NCBI RefSeq assembly: GCF_900143215.1
Contig: NZ_FRDM01000010.1
Coordinates: 91,108 to 155,107 of the forward strand
Direction of reading: 5' to 3'
DNA: 64,000 nucleotides
Source: Geodermatophilus obscurus
GTDB lineage: Bacteria; Actinomycetota; Actinomycetes; Mycobacteriales; Geodermatophilaceae
The notes beneath the pieces are model-generated. The model worked only from the letters and a program-made list of their open reading frames with translations. It did no database searches and had not been told where the DNA came from. Shown in pieces: positions 15,014 through 23,969 of this stretch (within the stretch, counting starts at the first letter, position 1; the number at the start of each line of letters is the position of its first letter). Position numbers and translations under genes: made by a program.

Positions 15014-16879
15014 TCAGGACCGGACGGCGAGCAGCGCCTCCGTGCGGGGCAGCGGCACCTCCACGGAGGTGGCCGGGTCCTGGACGGCGGCCGGCTGGGG
15101 ACGGCCGAACAGGTAGCCCTGGGCGTGCGAGCAGGCCAGCCGGCCGAGGACGGCGTGCTGCTCCTCGGTCTCGACGCCCTCGGCGACCACCTCGAGCTCG
15201 AGGCTGCGGGCCAGCTCGATGATCGAGGCCACCAGGGTGGTCGACCGCCCGCCGGAGCCCAGGTCCTGCACGAAGCTGCGGTCGATCTTCACGACGTCCG
15301 CGGGCAGGCGGCGCAGGTAGGACAGGCTCGAGTAACCGGTGCCGAAGTCGTCGATCGCGATGCGGACGCCCAGGCCGCGCAGCGCCCGGAGGACGTCGAC
15401 CACCGCCTCCACGTCGTCGATGAGCACGCCCTCGGTCACCTCGAGGGTCAGCTGCGCTGCGGGCAGCCCGCTGTCGGCCAGCGCCGCCCGCACGGTGGAC
15501 ACCACGTCGTCGTCGAGCAGCTGGCGGGGGGAGAGGTTGACCGCGATGTCGATCGGCCGACCGGCCTCCCGCGACCACTGCGCGGCCTGGCGGGTCGCCT
15601 CCGTCAGCACCCACCGGCCGATCTCGACGATCGCGCCGCTCTCCTCGGCCAGCGGGATGAACTCCAGGGGCGGGACGAGCCCACGGGTGGGGTGCTGCCA
15701 GCGCAGCAGCGCCTCGTAGCCGGTGGTCACGCCCTCGCCCAGCTCGACGGTCGGCTGGTAGTGCACGGCGAGCTGGCCCTCGGCGACGGCGGAGTCGAGG
15801 TCGGTGATCAGCTCGGCCTTGGCCTGGGCGGCCCGCTCCATGCCCTCGGCGTACACGACCACGCGGTTCTTGCCGGAGGACTTGGCCAGGTACATCGCCA
15901 GGTCGGCGTTGCGCAGCAACGTGTCCGCGGAGCGGTCCCCGGCCGAGGTGGAGTCGGCGACGCCGATGCTCACCCGCACGTGGATCGCCCGGCCGTCGAC
16001 GACCACGGGGTCGGCCAGGGCGCCGAGCACCCGCTCGCCGACCTCCGCGGCCGTGCGGGCGGAGCCGGCGACCACGACGGCGAACTCGTCCCCGCCCAGC
16101 CGGGCCACCTGGTCGACCGAGCGCACGCAGCCGGTGATCCGCTGGCTGACCGTGGTCAGCAGCTCGTCGCCGACGGCGTGCCCGCGGGAGTCGTTGACGT
16201 CCTTGAAGTCGTCGAGGTCGAGGAACAGCACGCTGGTGGGACCCGAGCGCCGGGCCAGCATCCGGGCGGTGGTCTCCAGCAGCAGGGTGCGGTTGGCCAG
16301 GCCGGTGAGCGGGTCGCGCAGCCCCTGCTGCTCGTTGAGCCGCCAGGCGGCGAGGTGGGCCAGGCTCGCGGCCAGCACGAACGCCCCGTGCACGAGGGAC
16401 CACGTCCACGGCGAGTGCTGCGCGCTGCCGTGCCCGAACACCGCCTGCGGGAACAGCGTGCCGACGACGCCGTGGTGGGCGAGGACGACGGCCAGCGCCA
16501 TCCCGAAGGGCACCCAGTTCTGGTACAGCGCGGCGAGGCCGACCATGACGAAGAAGTGGAAGTGCGCCTCGGTGAGGCCCTCCATCAGGTAGACCAGGAC
16601 CACCGAGGCGGCGAGGAGGGACGCCGTGGCCGCCGCCGAGCGCAGCCCGCGGCCGGCGCCGGGCAGCACCGTGAACACCAGCGGGTAGGCGACCGCGAGC
16701 GCGAGCAGCCCGGCGGTCAGCGGCGACCGGCCGAGCAGCAGCGCCATGACGCCCAGGCCCACCGCCTGCCCCCCGGCGACCCGGAGGACCGCGCGGTGCC
16801 GGCGGCGCCAGACCTCCTCCGGCAGGTGCCGGCCCTCGGGCAGGGCTGTCGCGAGCCGCTCGTGCAGTGCGGTGAACAT
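15014..16879 (-). CDS. Membrane-bound GGDEF-EAL cyclic-di-GMP protein
   Basis: The 621-residue protein has about six N-terminal membrane segments (residues 35-185), then GGDEF and EAL domains. The diguanylate cyclase site LGGDEFAVVV is intact. The phosphodiesterase domain begins YEALLRWQHPTRGLV and keeps EVTEGVLIDD, IDDFGTGYSS and KIDRSFV, so both activities may be present. It makes or degrades c-di-GMP; which dominates cannot be told. The ATG at 16877-16879 precedes MFTALHERLATALPEG. A much longer antisense frame continues upstream but has no homology. It is divergent from the zinc alcohol dehydrogenase. Confidence 0.92.
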   Translation of the reverse strand: MFTALHERLATALPEGRHLPEEVWRRRHRAVLRVAGGQAVGLGVMALLLGRSPLTAGLLALAVAYPLVFTVLPGAGRGLRSAAATASLLAASVVLVYLMEGLTEAHFHFFVMVGLAALYQNWVPFGMALAVVLAHHGVVGTLFPQAVFGHGSAQHSPWTWSLVHGAFVLAASLAHLAAWRLNEQQGLRDPLTGLANRTLLLETTARMLARRSGPTSVLFLDLDDFKDVNDSRGHAVGDELLTTVSQRITGCVRSVDQVARLGGDEFAVVVAGSARTAAEVGERVLGALADPVVVDGRAIHVRVSIGVADSTSAGDRSADTLLRNADLAMYLAKSSGKNRVVVYAEGMERAAQAKAELITDLDSAVAEGQLAVHYQPTVELGEGVTTGYEALLRWQHPTRGLVPPLEFIPLAEESGAIVEIGRWVLTEATRQAAQWSREAGRPIDIAVNLSPRQLLDDDVVSTVRAALADSGLPAAQLTLEVTEGVLIDDVEAVVDVLRALRGLGVRIAIDDFGTGYSSLSYLRRLPADVVKIDRSFVQDLGSGGRSTTLVASIIELARSLELEVVAEGVETEEQHAVLGRLACSHAQGYLFGRPQPAAVQDPATSVEVPLPRTEALLAVRS

Positions 16880-17077
16880 GCAGGTGTCCTCGGCCTCGCG
16901 GCCCGGCTCCTCCAGCGCTGCCCGGCGGGCCTCACCCGTCCGGGGGAACCGGTGCCCGGGTCGCCCCGACTGGCCGCCGGCCGGCCGGTCGGTCAGGGTG
17001 CGGAGGACGCCGGGGAGCCGTTCCCGGCGGACGGGGGGCGGTCGCTCTGCCACCCGCGAGTGCGAGGAGGTCCTGCG

Positions 17078-18226
17078 ATGCGGGCCATGGTCTACCGGGG
17101 TCCCTACAAGGTGCGGGTCGAGGAGAAGGACGTCCCCGCCATCGAGCACCCCAACGACGCCATCGTGCGCGTCACGCTGGCCGCGATCTGCGGCTCGGAC
17201 CTGCACCTCTACCACGGCCTCATGCCGGACACCCGGATCGGGCACACCTTCGGCCACGAGTTCATCGGGATCGTGGAGCAGGTCGGGTCCTCGGTGCAGA
17301 ACCTGCAGGTCGGCGACCGGGTGATGGTGCCCTTCAACATCTTCTGCGGGTCGTGCTGGTTCTGCGTCCGGGGCCTGTACTCCAACTGCCACAACGTCAA
17401 TCCCAACGCCACCGCGGTCGGCGGCATCTACGGCTACTCGCACACCACCGGCGGCTACGACGGCGGCCAGTCGCAGTACGTGCGCGTGCCGTTCGCCGAC
17501 GTCGGTCCGGTGCGGATCCCCGAGTGGATGCACGACGAGGACGCCGTCCTGCTGACCGACGCCGCCGCGACCGGGTACTTCGGCGCGCAGCTGGGCGACA
17601 TCGCCGAGGGCGACACGGTCGTCGTCCTCGGTGCCGGGCCGGTCGGCCTGATCGCGGCCCAGTCCTCGTGGCTGATGGGGGCGGGGCGGGTGATCGTCGT
17701 CGACCACCTGCAGGAGCGCCTGGAGAAGGCGCGGACCATGGCCTACGCCGAGACCCTGGACTACGACGAGTACGACGACGTCGTGGTCGAGCTGAAGAAG
17801 CAGACCGACCACCTCGGCGCCGACGTCGTCATCGACGCGGTCGGCGCGGAGGCCGACGGGAACTTCCTGCAGCAGGTGACCGGGACCAAGCTCAAGCTGC
17901 AGGGCGGCTCCCCGGTCGCGCTGAACTGGGCGATCGACGGCGTGCGCAAGGGCGGCACGGTCTCCGTCGTCGGCGCGTACGGGCCGATCCCGAACGCGGT
18001 CAAGTTCGGCGACGCGCTGAACAAGGGGCTCACCCTGCGGATGAACCAGACGCCGGTGAAGCGCCAGTGGCCGCGGATGTTCGAGCACGTGCGCAACGGC
18101 CACCTGACGCCGCGGGCGATGGTCACCCACCGGTTCCCGCTGGAGCACATCGCCGAGGCCTACCACGTGTTCTCCGCCAAGCTCGACGGCTGCATCAAGC
18201 CGCTGGTCCTGCCTGACGCGGCCTGA
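17078..18226 (+). CDS. Zinc-dependent alcohol dehydrogenase (formaldehyde dehydrogenase-like)
   Basis: The 382-residue MDR enzyme has the catalytic zinc ligands in AICGSDLH and GHEF, the structural zinc cluster in FCGSCWFCVRGLYSNC, and the NAD site VVLGAGPVGLIAAQ near residue 188. The insertion around GYSHTTGGYDGGQSQYVRVP resembles the glutathione-independent formaldehyde dehydrogenase branch, which oxidises aldehydes or alcohols. ATG at 17078 follows GAGGAGG. A hypothetical gene follows after 9 bases and is probably in the same operon. Substrate not determined. Confidence 0.9.
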   Translation: MRAMVYRGPYKVRVEEKDVPAIEHPNDAIVRVTLAAICGSDLHLYHGLMPDTRIGHTFGHEFIGIVEQVGSSVQNLQVGDRVMVPFNIFCGSCWFCVRGLYSNCHNVNPNATAVGGIYGYSHTTGGYDGGQSQYVRVPFADVGPVRIPEWMHDEDAVLLTDAAATGYFGAQLGDIAEGDTVVVLGAGPVGLIAAQSSWLMGAGRVIVVDHLQERLEKARTMAYAETLDYDEYDDVVVELKKQTDHLGADVVIDAVGAEADGNFLQQVTGTKLKLQGGSPVALNWAIDGVRKGGTVSVVGAYGPIPNAVKFGDALNKGLTLRMNQTPVKRQWPRMFEHVRNGHLTPRAMVTHRFPLEHIAEAYHVFSAKLDGCIKPLVLPDAA

Positions 18227-18235
18227 GGAGGAACC

Positions 18236-18820
18236 GTGACCGACCCCGCCATCCCGAGCGCGTACGTCCGGGACAAGCGCACACCGACCGAGACCCGCGA
18301 GCAGCTGCGGGCCCGGATCCCCGGCTGGGGGGCCGATCTGGACCCCGCGGACCGGCCGTCGCACCCCCGGCTGCAGTACGCGCCGGACACCACCGGCGCG
18401 CACTGGGACTTCCCGGAGCGCCAGCCGGAGAAGGAGCCGCGCGAGCGGTCGATCGAGCACGCCTTCCTCACCCCGGTCTTCGGCACCGCGCAGCCGCTGA
18501 GGGGACTCTCCGGGGCCATCCGGAAGCTGGCCTACCGGCGGTTCAGCGAGGGCCGGCTGGCGCACTGGCTGCTGCTCATCGTGGGCGACCGGGTCGACGC
18601 GTGGGGGAGCCACCTGCGCTCGTTCGCCTCCGGGCGCCCGGACGTGCCGGCGACCGGGCTGCGCAGCGAGCTCACCCGCGGCGGGCTGCGCTCGCGGCGC
18701 GGGCGCAGCGACGCGCGGCACCAGGTCCTCGACCCGGTGCTCGTGGCCGGGCCCTGGGTCGCCGCTGCGGCCGTGACCTGGACCGGCGTCCGCCGGCTGG
18801 TGCGGGCCCTGCGCCGCTGA
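18236..18820 (+). CDS. Hypothetical protein downstream of zinc ADH
   Basis: The 194-residue protein starts with GTG 9 bases after the dehydrogenase stop, preceded by GAGGAGG, so the two are co-transcribed. The N-terminal half is polar (DKRTPTETREQLRARIPGWGADLDP). The middle has RRFSEGRLAHWLLLIVGDRVDAWGSH, and the end has a hydrophobic segment (VLVAGPWVAAAAVTW) before an Arg tail, perhaps a membrane anchor. I know of no named family. The pairing suggests a job tied to the dehydrogenase, but this is inference. Confidence 0.7.
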   Translation: MTDPAIPSAYVRDKRTPTETREQLRARIPGWGADLDPADRPSHPRLQYAPDTTGAHWDFPERQPEKEPRERSIEHAFLTPVFGTAQPLRGLSGAIRKLAYRRFSEGRLAHWLLLIVGDRVDAWGSHLRSFASGRPDVPATGLRSELTRGGLRSRRGRSDARHQVLDPVLVAGPWVAAAAVTWTGVRRLVRALRR

Positions 18821-18926
18821 CCGGACCGGATGGCGCCGTTCCCCATCGACGTGCGCCGACCGCGGCGGTGGAATGGACGCCGAACGGCCTGCCCGAGCCT
18901 CGTCCCGAACAGAGGGGACGCCGTCC

Positions 18927-19886
18927 ATGACGCCCATCGGGGTGCCCCGGCCCCGCAGTGAGCCCGTCGGAGCCGTGCCCCGCCCACCCGCGGCCCGGGT
19001 GTTCGGCGGCGGGCCGGCGCTCATCGGGCACCGGGGCCTGGGCTGCGGGGTCGTGCGCGGCCACCCGGAGAACACCCTCGGGTCGTTCACGGCGGCGGCC
19101 GCGCTGGGGATGACCTGGGTGGAGGCCGACGTCCGGCGGACGGCGGACGACGTCCTGGTGGTGGCGCACGACGAGGCGTACCCGGACGGCACCCGCGTGG
19201 CCGACATCGGCGCGGCTGAGGCCGACCGGCGCGGCACGCTCCGGCTGCACACACTGCTGGAGCGGCTGCCGCCCGAGGTCGGGCTGGATGTGGACCTCAA
19301 GTCCGCGATCGACGACAGCCTGCGATCGCCGGCGCGCACCACCGCGGCCCTGCTGGCGCTCGTCGTGGCCGCCGAGGCGCGCCGCCGTCAGCTGCTGGTC
19401 ACGTCCTTCGACCCCGCGGCGCTGGGCACGCTGCGCGCCCAGGCGCCCTCGCTGCCGCTGGGCTGGCTCACCTGGCACCGGTTCCCCCTCGACGCCGCAG
19501 TGGCCGCCTGCGCGCACATGGACGTCGACGTCCTCGGGCTGCACGTGGGGTCCCTCGCCGACCGCGGGACCGGAACGGTCGACCCGATCACCGTCGCCGA
19601 CACGTTGCCGTTCGTGCACGGCGCCGGGCGCCGCCTGATGGTCTGGTGCCCGGACGTCCACCTGGCCGGTGCGCTGCTCGAGGCGGGCGCCGACGCCGTG
19701 GTGGTGGACGGGGTCCCGGCTGCCCTGGAGTCCCTCAGGGCTCGGGGGGCACGGGTGCGTTCGGCGGTCGGCGGCGGGCTGGGTGGCGACGGCGCGCCGT
19801 CCGGCGTCCCCGGTGGCGCGCCGCCCGGCGGTGGCCCCGCCGGCACCCCGCCGACCGGCGCACCCCCAGCCCCGCCGTCGACCTGA
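18927..19886 (+). CDS. Glycerophosphodiester phosphodiesterase
   Basis: The 319-residue protein has the GDPD TIM-barrel signatures: LIGHRGLG with the catalytic His and Arg, HPENTLGSF with the metal Glu, WVEADVRRTADDVLVVAHDE, and VGLDVDLKS. These residues bind the divalent metal and phosphodiester. It releases glycerol-3-phosphate from glycerophosphodiesters. There is no signal peptide. The last 40 residues are a low-complexity Gly/Pro/Ala tail (GGAPPGGGPAGTPPTGAPPA). ATG at 18927 follows AGAGGGGACG. A hairpin terminator follows the stop. Confidence 0.9.
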   Translation: MTPIGVPRPRSEPVGAVPRPPAARVFGGGPALIGHRGLGCGVVRGHPENTLGSFTAAAALGMTWVEADVRRTADDVLVVAHDEAYPDGTRVADIGAAEADRRGTLRLHTLLERLPPEVGLDVDLKSAIDDSLRSPARTTAALLALVVAAEARRRQLLVTSFDPAALGTLRAQAPSLPLGWLTWHRFPLDAAVAACAHMDVDVLGLHVGSLADRGTGTVDPITVADTLPFVHGAGRRLMVWCPDVHLAGALLEAGADAVVVDGVPAALESLRARGARVRSAVGGGLGGDGAPSGVPGGAPPGGGPAGTPPTGAPPAPPST

Positions 19887-19888
19887 CC

Positions 19889-19930
19889 GCTGCCGGCGGC
19901 GGTCGGCAGCCGGGCAGACGGGGTCCTTTC
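19889..19930 (+). terminator. Hairpin terminator with GGGGTCCTTT tail
   Basis: GCTGCCG (19889-19895) and CGGCAGC (19904-19910) form a perfect 7-bp stem with an 8-base loop three bases after the GDPD stop. ACGGGGTCCTTT follows at 19919-19930. The same tail occurs after other gene ends in this window. Confidence 0.55.
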
Positions 19931-19999
19931 GCCCCTGGAGAGCCGTCGGCGCCCGGCGGAGCATGGCCGGAGGACGACCCGGCCGGACGAGGGGGCGCC

Positions 20000-21394
20000 A
20001 TGACCACCTCAGTGCTGCGACCCGATCTGGACGACCTGCGCACCCGGGTGACGGGCACCGTGACCGGGCGCGACGACCCGGGCTACGACGGCGCCCGCGC
20101 CGTGTGGAACGGGATGGTGGACCGCCGTCCCTGGGCCGTGGTCCGCGCGGCCGGCGTGGGCGACGTCGCCCCGGTCATCGCGTACGCCCGGGAGCACGGA
20201 CTGGCTCTGGCCGTGCGCGGCGGTGGCCACAACGTCGCCGGCAACGGCGCGGTCGACGACGGCCTCGTGCTGGACCTCGCGGACCTGCACGCGGTGTCCG
20301 TCGACCCGGCGGCGCCGACCGTGCGCGTCGAGGCGGGCGCCACGCTGGCCCACGTCGACGCGGCCACGGAGCCGCACGGGCTCGTCGTCCCGGGCGGGGT
20401 CGTGTCCACCACCGGGGTCGCGGGGCTCACCCTCGGCGGGGGCGTCGGCTGGCTCACCCGGCCGCACGGGCTGGCCGCCGACAACCTCGTCTCGGTGGAG
20501 CTGGTGACCGCCGACGGCCGGCAGCTCACGGCCGACGCGAACGAGCACCCCGACCTCTTCTGGGCCGTGCACGGTGGCGGTGGCAACTTCGGCGTCGTCA
20601 CCGCCTTCACGTTCCGTGCCTACCCGCACGGGCCGCGCGTGTTCGCCGGCAACCTCGTCTACCGGCAGGACCGATGGCGGCAGGCGTGGACCGCGCTGGA
20701 GGAGTGGACCCGGGACCTGCCGGACGCGATGACGCCGATCACGACGACCATGACCCCACCGCCCGTCGCCGAGATGGGGGACGAGCCCCTGCTGCTGGTC
20801 GGGTTCGCCTGGGCCGCGCCCGACCGCGCCACCGGGGAGGCCCTGGTCGGCCGGCTGCGGGAGCTCGCCCCGCCGGACGAGGAGGAGGTCGGCGACATGC
20901 GCTGGGTCGAGTGGCAACAGGCCTTCGACCCCGTCTTCCCCAAGGGCGTCCGGGCGTACTGGCGCAACACCTCGTTCGACCGGCTGGACGACCCGGTGAT
21001 CGAGGTCCTGGTCCGCCGGGGGGCCGAGCAGACCTGGACCGGCACCGCGTTCGACGTCCACCTCATGGGCGGCGCGTTCGGCCGCGTGCCGGAGGGAGCG
21101 ACCCCGTTCCCCAACCGGGCCGCCCGGTTCTGGCTGAACATCTACGGCTTCTGGGGCGATCCGGCCGACGACGCCGACCGGGTCGCGTTCGTCCGGGGCC
21201 TGTCCGCGGACATGGAGCCGTTCGCCACCGGGGGTCAGTACGTCAACTTCCAGGGGCACGAGCCGGCCGGGCACCGCGGGTCCGACCCCCGCACGGTCTT
21301 CGGACCGGGGAAGTACGAGCGGCTCGTCGAGGTCAAGCGGCGCTACGACCCGGGGAACCTCTTCCACGTGAACCACAACATCCCACCCGGGTGA
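20000..21394 (+). CDS. BBE-like FAD-linked oxidase
   Basis: The 464-residue protein has the PCMH-type FAD-binding fold: AVRGGGHNVAGNG with His77 as the likely covalent flavin site, TLGGGVGWLTRPHGLAADN for the second flavin loop, and a C-terminal berberine-bridge block YDPGNLFHVNHNIPP. Family members oxidise alcohols, sugars or secondary metabolites and pass electrons to O2. ATG at 20000 follows GAGGGGGCG. There is no Tat or Sec signal, so it is cytosolic. It stands alone; the substrate cannot be read from context. Confidence 0.92.
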   Translation: MTTSVLRPDLDDLRTRVTGTVTGRDDPGYDGARAVWNGMVDRRPWAVVRAAGVGDVAPVIAYAREHGLALAVRGGGHNVAGNGAVDDGLVLDLADLHAVSVDPAAPTVRVEAGATLAHVDAATEPHGLVVPGGVVSTTGVAGLTLGGGVGWLTRPHGLAADNLVSVELVTADGRQLTADANEHPDLFWAVHGGGGNFGVVTAFTFRAYPHGPRVFAGNLVYRQDRWRQAWTALEEWTRDLPDAMTPITTTMTPPPVAEMGDEPLLLVGFAWAAPDRATGEALVGRLRELAPPDEEEVGDMRWVEWQQAFDPVFPKGVRAYWRNTSFDRLDDPVIEVLVRRGAEQTWTGTAFDVHLMGGAFGRVPEGATPFPNRAARFWLNIYGFWGDPADDADRVAFVRGLSADMEPFATGGQYVNFQGHEPAGHRGSDPRTVFGPGKYERLVEVKRRYDPGNLFHVNHNIPPG

Positions 21395-21702
21395 GGTCCC
21401 GAGGGCGGACGGGGGCACGAGCGGCCACTGGACGACGGACGGCCCGGTGGGTGCCCGAGGTCTGCAGCGGGCTACCGGCTGGTGCAGACCTCGCCTGCGC
21501 TAGACCGTCGAGGGACCCGGAGCAGGACCTGTCCCACCTGACGGTGAGCCCGCCCGAGGTCATCGAGGGTGGGGTGGTCCTGCGCCTCGGCACGTGACCC
21601 GGCGGACCGGGTGGCGCACCCCCGTCGGGTACGTGCCGGTGCGGCAGCGACCGCCGGGCTGGGAGATGGTGGGCACCTCGATGCGAGGGGGAGGCACTCC
21701 AG
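21395..21702. other. Intergenic region with strong hairpin and possible gene remnant
   Basis: This 308-base gap follows the BBE oxidase. An 11-bp perfect inverted repeat, CGAGGTCTGCA at 21456-21466 and TGCAGACCTCG at 21483-21493, with inner CAGC/GCTG pairing, could act as a terminator although it has no U-tract. After it, a plus-strand frame ending at 21597 reads DPEQDLSHLTVSPPEVIEG then GVVLRLGT and a stop. It looks like the C-terminus of a protein but has no convincing start, so it may be a remnant. The last 50 bases hold the patatin ribosome site. Confidence 0.4.
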
Positions 21703-22638
21703 ATGAGAACGGTCGCGATCGCGTGTCAGGGCGGCGGCAGCCACACGGCGTTCACCGGCGGTGTGCTGCAACGTCTGCTGGCCGACGAGGACCACAGGGT
21801 GGTGGCGCTGTCCGGCACCTCGGGTGGCGCGGTCTGCGCCCTGCTGGCCTGGTACGGCCTGCTGACCGGCGGCGCGGCCGAGGCCGGCCGGCTGCTGGAG
21901 CGCTTCTGGGAGGACAACGCGGCCACCACGCTGAGCGACAGGGCGGCGAACGCCTGGCTGGTCGGGCTGGCCCGGCTGGAGGGGCGGGTGACGCTCCCGA
22001 CGGTGAGCCCCTACCTCTATCCGGACGTCGCCGGTCCGGCCTTCACCGACCTGCTGACCCGCCACGTGGACGTCGACCGGCTGGCCCGGCTGCAGGAGTC
22101 CCCGCCGGAGGACCAGCCGCTGCTGCTCGTCGGCGCCGTCGACGTGCTGAGCGGCGACTTCCAGGCCTTCTCCAGCCGGCGCGGGGAGATCACCGCGAAC
22201 GCCGTGCTGGCCTCGGCCGCCGTTCCGCTGCTCTTCCGCGCCGTCGAGGAGCGGGGCCGGCACTACTGGGACGGGCTGTTCAGCCAGAACCCGCCGGTGC
22301 GCCAACTGCCCGACGCCGGCCCGGACGAGATCTGGGTGGTCCGGGTCAACCCGCGCGCGCGGGCCACCGAGCCGAGGACGGTGGGTGACATCGCGGACCG
22401 GCGGAACGAGCTGGCCGGCAACCTGTCGCTGGAGCAGGAGCTGTTCTTCATCCGCAGGGTCAGCGAGTGGGCGGACCGGCTCGGCGACCCGTACCGGCGC
22501 ATCGAGATCCGTGAGATCACCCTGGACCTCGACCTCGACCTGCCCAGCAAGCTGGACCGCAGGCCCGCGTTCCTCCGCCGGCTGTTCGGCGCGGGCCGGG
22601 AGCGGGCGGACGCCTTCCTGGCCGGGCTGCCCGGCTGA
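21703..22638 (+). CDS. Patatin-like phospholipase
   Basis: The 311-residue protein has a patatin fold. The oxyanion hole is in CQGGGSHTAF, the nucleophile elbow is SGTSGG with Ser40, and the catalytic Asp is in YWDGLFSQNPPV near residue 190. It uses a Ser-Asp dyad to hydrolyse acyl esters of lipids. There is no signal peptide. ATG at 21703 follows GGGGGAGG. It is followed by an empty 100 bases and then the convergent cupin gene. The natural substrate is unknown. Confidence 0.9.
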   Translation: MRTVAIACQGGGSHTAFTGGVLQRLLADEDHRVVALSGTSGGAVCALLAWYGLLTGGAAEAGRLLERFWEDNAATTLSDRAANAWLVGLARLEGRVTLPTVSPYLYPDVAGPAFTDLLTRHVDVDRLARLQESPPEDQPLLLVGAVDVLSGDFQAFSSRRGEITANAVLASAAVPLLFRAVEERGRHYWDGLFSQNPPVRQLPDAGPDEIWVVRVNPRARATEPRTVGDIADRRNELAGNLSLEQELFFIRRVSEWADRLGDPYRRIEIREITLDLDLDLPSKLDRRPAFLRRLFGAGRERADAFLAGLPG

Positions 22639-22766
22639 CCGCAGGCCGTACGGGGACCTGCGGATCGCCGGATCCTCGACCCTCGTGGGCCCCGGGGGCG
22701 ATTCGCGCACAGGACGGCGGCGTCTCGGGTGACGGCGTCACGGAGCTGGTGGCGGGCCGGTGATCG

Positions 22767-23222
22767 TCACCCCGTACTCGCTGAGCACCTGGGCGAGTCG
22801 CTCCACCGCCTCCGGAGGGGAGGCCCGGGGACGGGCGGCAGTTCGGTCCCGGGATCGCTGGGCGTGCCGTCGGTCACGAAGAACTGGTCGAACCCGGCCG
22901 GTGTGAGGAGCAGGAGGAAGCGCGCGGTGTCGCTGCGGATCCGGTAGGCGTGCTCGGTGCCGGCAGGCAGGTGCAGGGAGTCGCCGGCCGACACGTCCGT
23001 GTGCTCGCCGTCGGACCAGCCGTCGAGGGCTCCGTCGAGGACGACGAACGTCTCGGCCTCGCGGGTGTGCCGATGGAGCGGCGACCCCGCTCCCTGCTTC
23101 CCGACGTGCTCGATGAGCGCGAGGCTCCCGCCGGTGTCCTGGCCGGTGAGGCGGACCCGGAGGCGGAGGCCCAGGTGGTCGTAGGTGTCGCCCGCGGCGG
23201 CACGGATCAGGCGAGTGGACAT
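22767..23222 (-). CDS. Cupin-domain protein (C-terminus probably frameshifted)
   Basis: The 151-residue product is a single cupin barrel: SPLHRHTREAETFVVLDGAL with two His and a Glu as metal ligands, then GDSLHLPAGTEHAYR and ARFLLLLTPAGFDQFF. The last 20 residues (PLRRRWSDSPRCSASTG) do not look like the family. In the next frame the sequence reads RASPPEAVERLAQVLSEYG then VTITGPPPAP and stops at 22738. Adding one G to the 4-G run at 22827-22830 would join them, giving a protein ending at 22738. The gene lies 19 bases downstream of the VOC gene in a leftward operon. Confidence 0.85.
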   Translation of the reverse strand: MSTRLIRAAAGDTYDHLGLRLRVRLTGQDTGGSLALIEHVGKQGAGSPLHRHTREAETFVVLDGALDGWSDGEHTDVSAGDSLHLPAGTEHAYRIRSDTARFLLLLTPAGFDQFFVTDGTPSDPGTELPPVPGPPLRRRWSDSPRCSASTG

Positions 23223-23241
23223 GGTCGCTCCTCCGGACCGC

Positions 23242-23745
23242 TCAGCTCCGGGCCAGCGGTCCGGCGCCGCGGTCACGGGCGCGTCCGAGCGCCACCTCCT
23301 GCAGGTCGTCGGTGCGCAGGACCCCGTCCGACGGGACACCCGCGTGCCGCTGGGTCGTGTAGAACCGCACCTCGTGGCCGTCGGGGTCGTGGGTGGAGGG
23401 GAGGATCCACCCGATCGACGTACGGTGCACGCCGCCGTGCTCGTCCCCCAGCGCGGTGAGCCGGACGGCCAGGTCGTGCATGTCCTCCTCGGACGGCACG
23501 CCGATCGAGAAGTAGTCGAACCCCGCCACCGCGGCAGCCCGATCCGGGTCGAGCCGGAGGGCGAGCTCCGGACCACCGCGGGGGTGGGACAGCGCCACTC
23601 CCCTCAGGAAGCCGTCCTCGACGAACTCGATGTGCAGTCGGTAGCCGAGCCGGCTCTCGTACCACGCGCGGGACCGGGCCAGGTCGCTGACCGGCAGCTT
23701 GAGGTGGTGGACGCCGTCCAGGCGTGGCGTGTCCGTGGCGGTCAT
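23242..23745 (-). CDS. VOC-family (glyoxalase/dioxygenase-like) protein
   Basis: The 167-residue protein has two beta-alpha-beta-beta-beta modules of the vicinal oxygen chelate fold. The first is VHHLKLPVSDLARSRAWYE with a ligand-like His, then YRLHIEFVEDGF. The second is FDYFSIGVPSEEDMHDLAVRL and STHDPDGHEVRFY, the latter with the conserved Glu. It binds a divalent metal and could be a lyase, dioxygenase or resistance protein. The ATG at 23743-23745 begins MTATDTPRLDG. It heads a two-gene operon with the cupin. The 224 bases upstream hold no other gene. Confidence 0.85.
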   Translation of the reverse strand: MTATDTPRLDGVHHLKLPVSDLARSRAWYESRLGYRLHIEFVEDGFLRGVALSHPRGGPELALRLDPDRAAAVAGFDYFSIGVPSEEDMHDLAVRLTALGDEHGGVHRTSIGWILPSTHDPDGHEVRFYTTQRHAGVPSDGVLRTDDLQEVALGRARDRGAGPLARS

Positions 23746-23969
23746 GGTCGTCCCCCTCGTCCGTGGTCGGCCCCGCTCGCTCCGCGGAGCGGTGCTCCCG
23801 GATCCCGACCCGGTCCCGAGGGGCGGGTGCGGGTAGCAGCGGTGAGGTCGACCCCCACCCCGTCACGATGGCGGAGGGTCGTCACCGCTCCGTCACCCGT
23901 GCGTCGCGCCCGGGCGTGACGCACGTGGCGGGGACGGCTGGGAGGCGAGCCGCACGGCGCCGGTCGCGG

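Noticed and set aside
15014..19342. A 1442-codon minus-strand frame and its plus-strand counterpart 15125-18226
   Set aside because: Only the GGDEF-EAL part and the dehydrogenase are real; the remainder is antisense and low in complexity.
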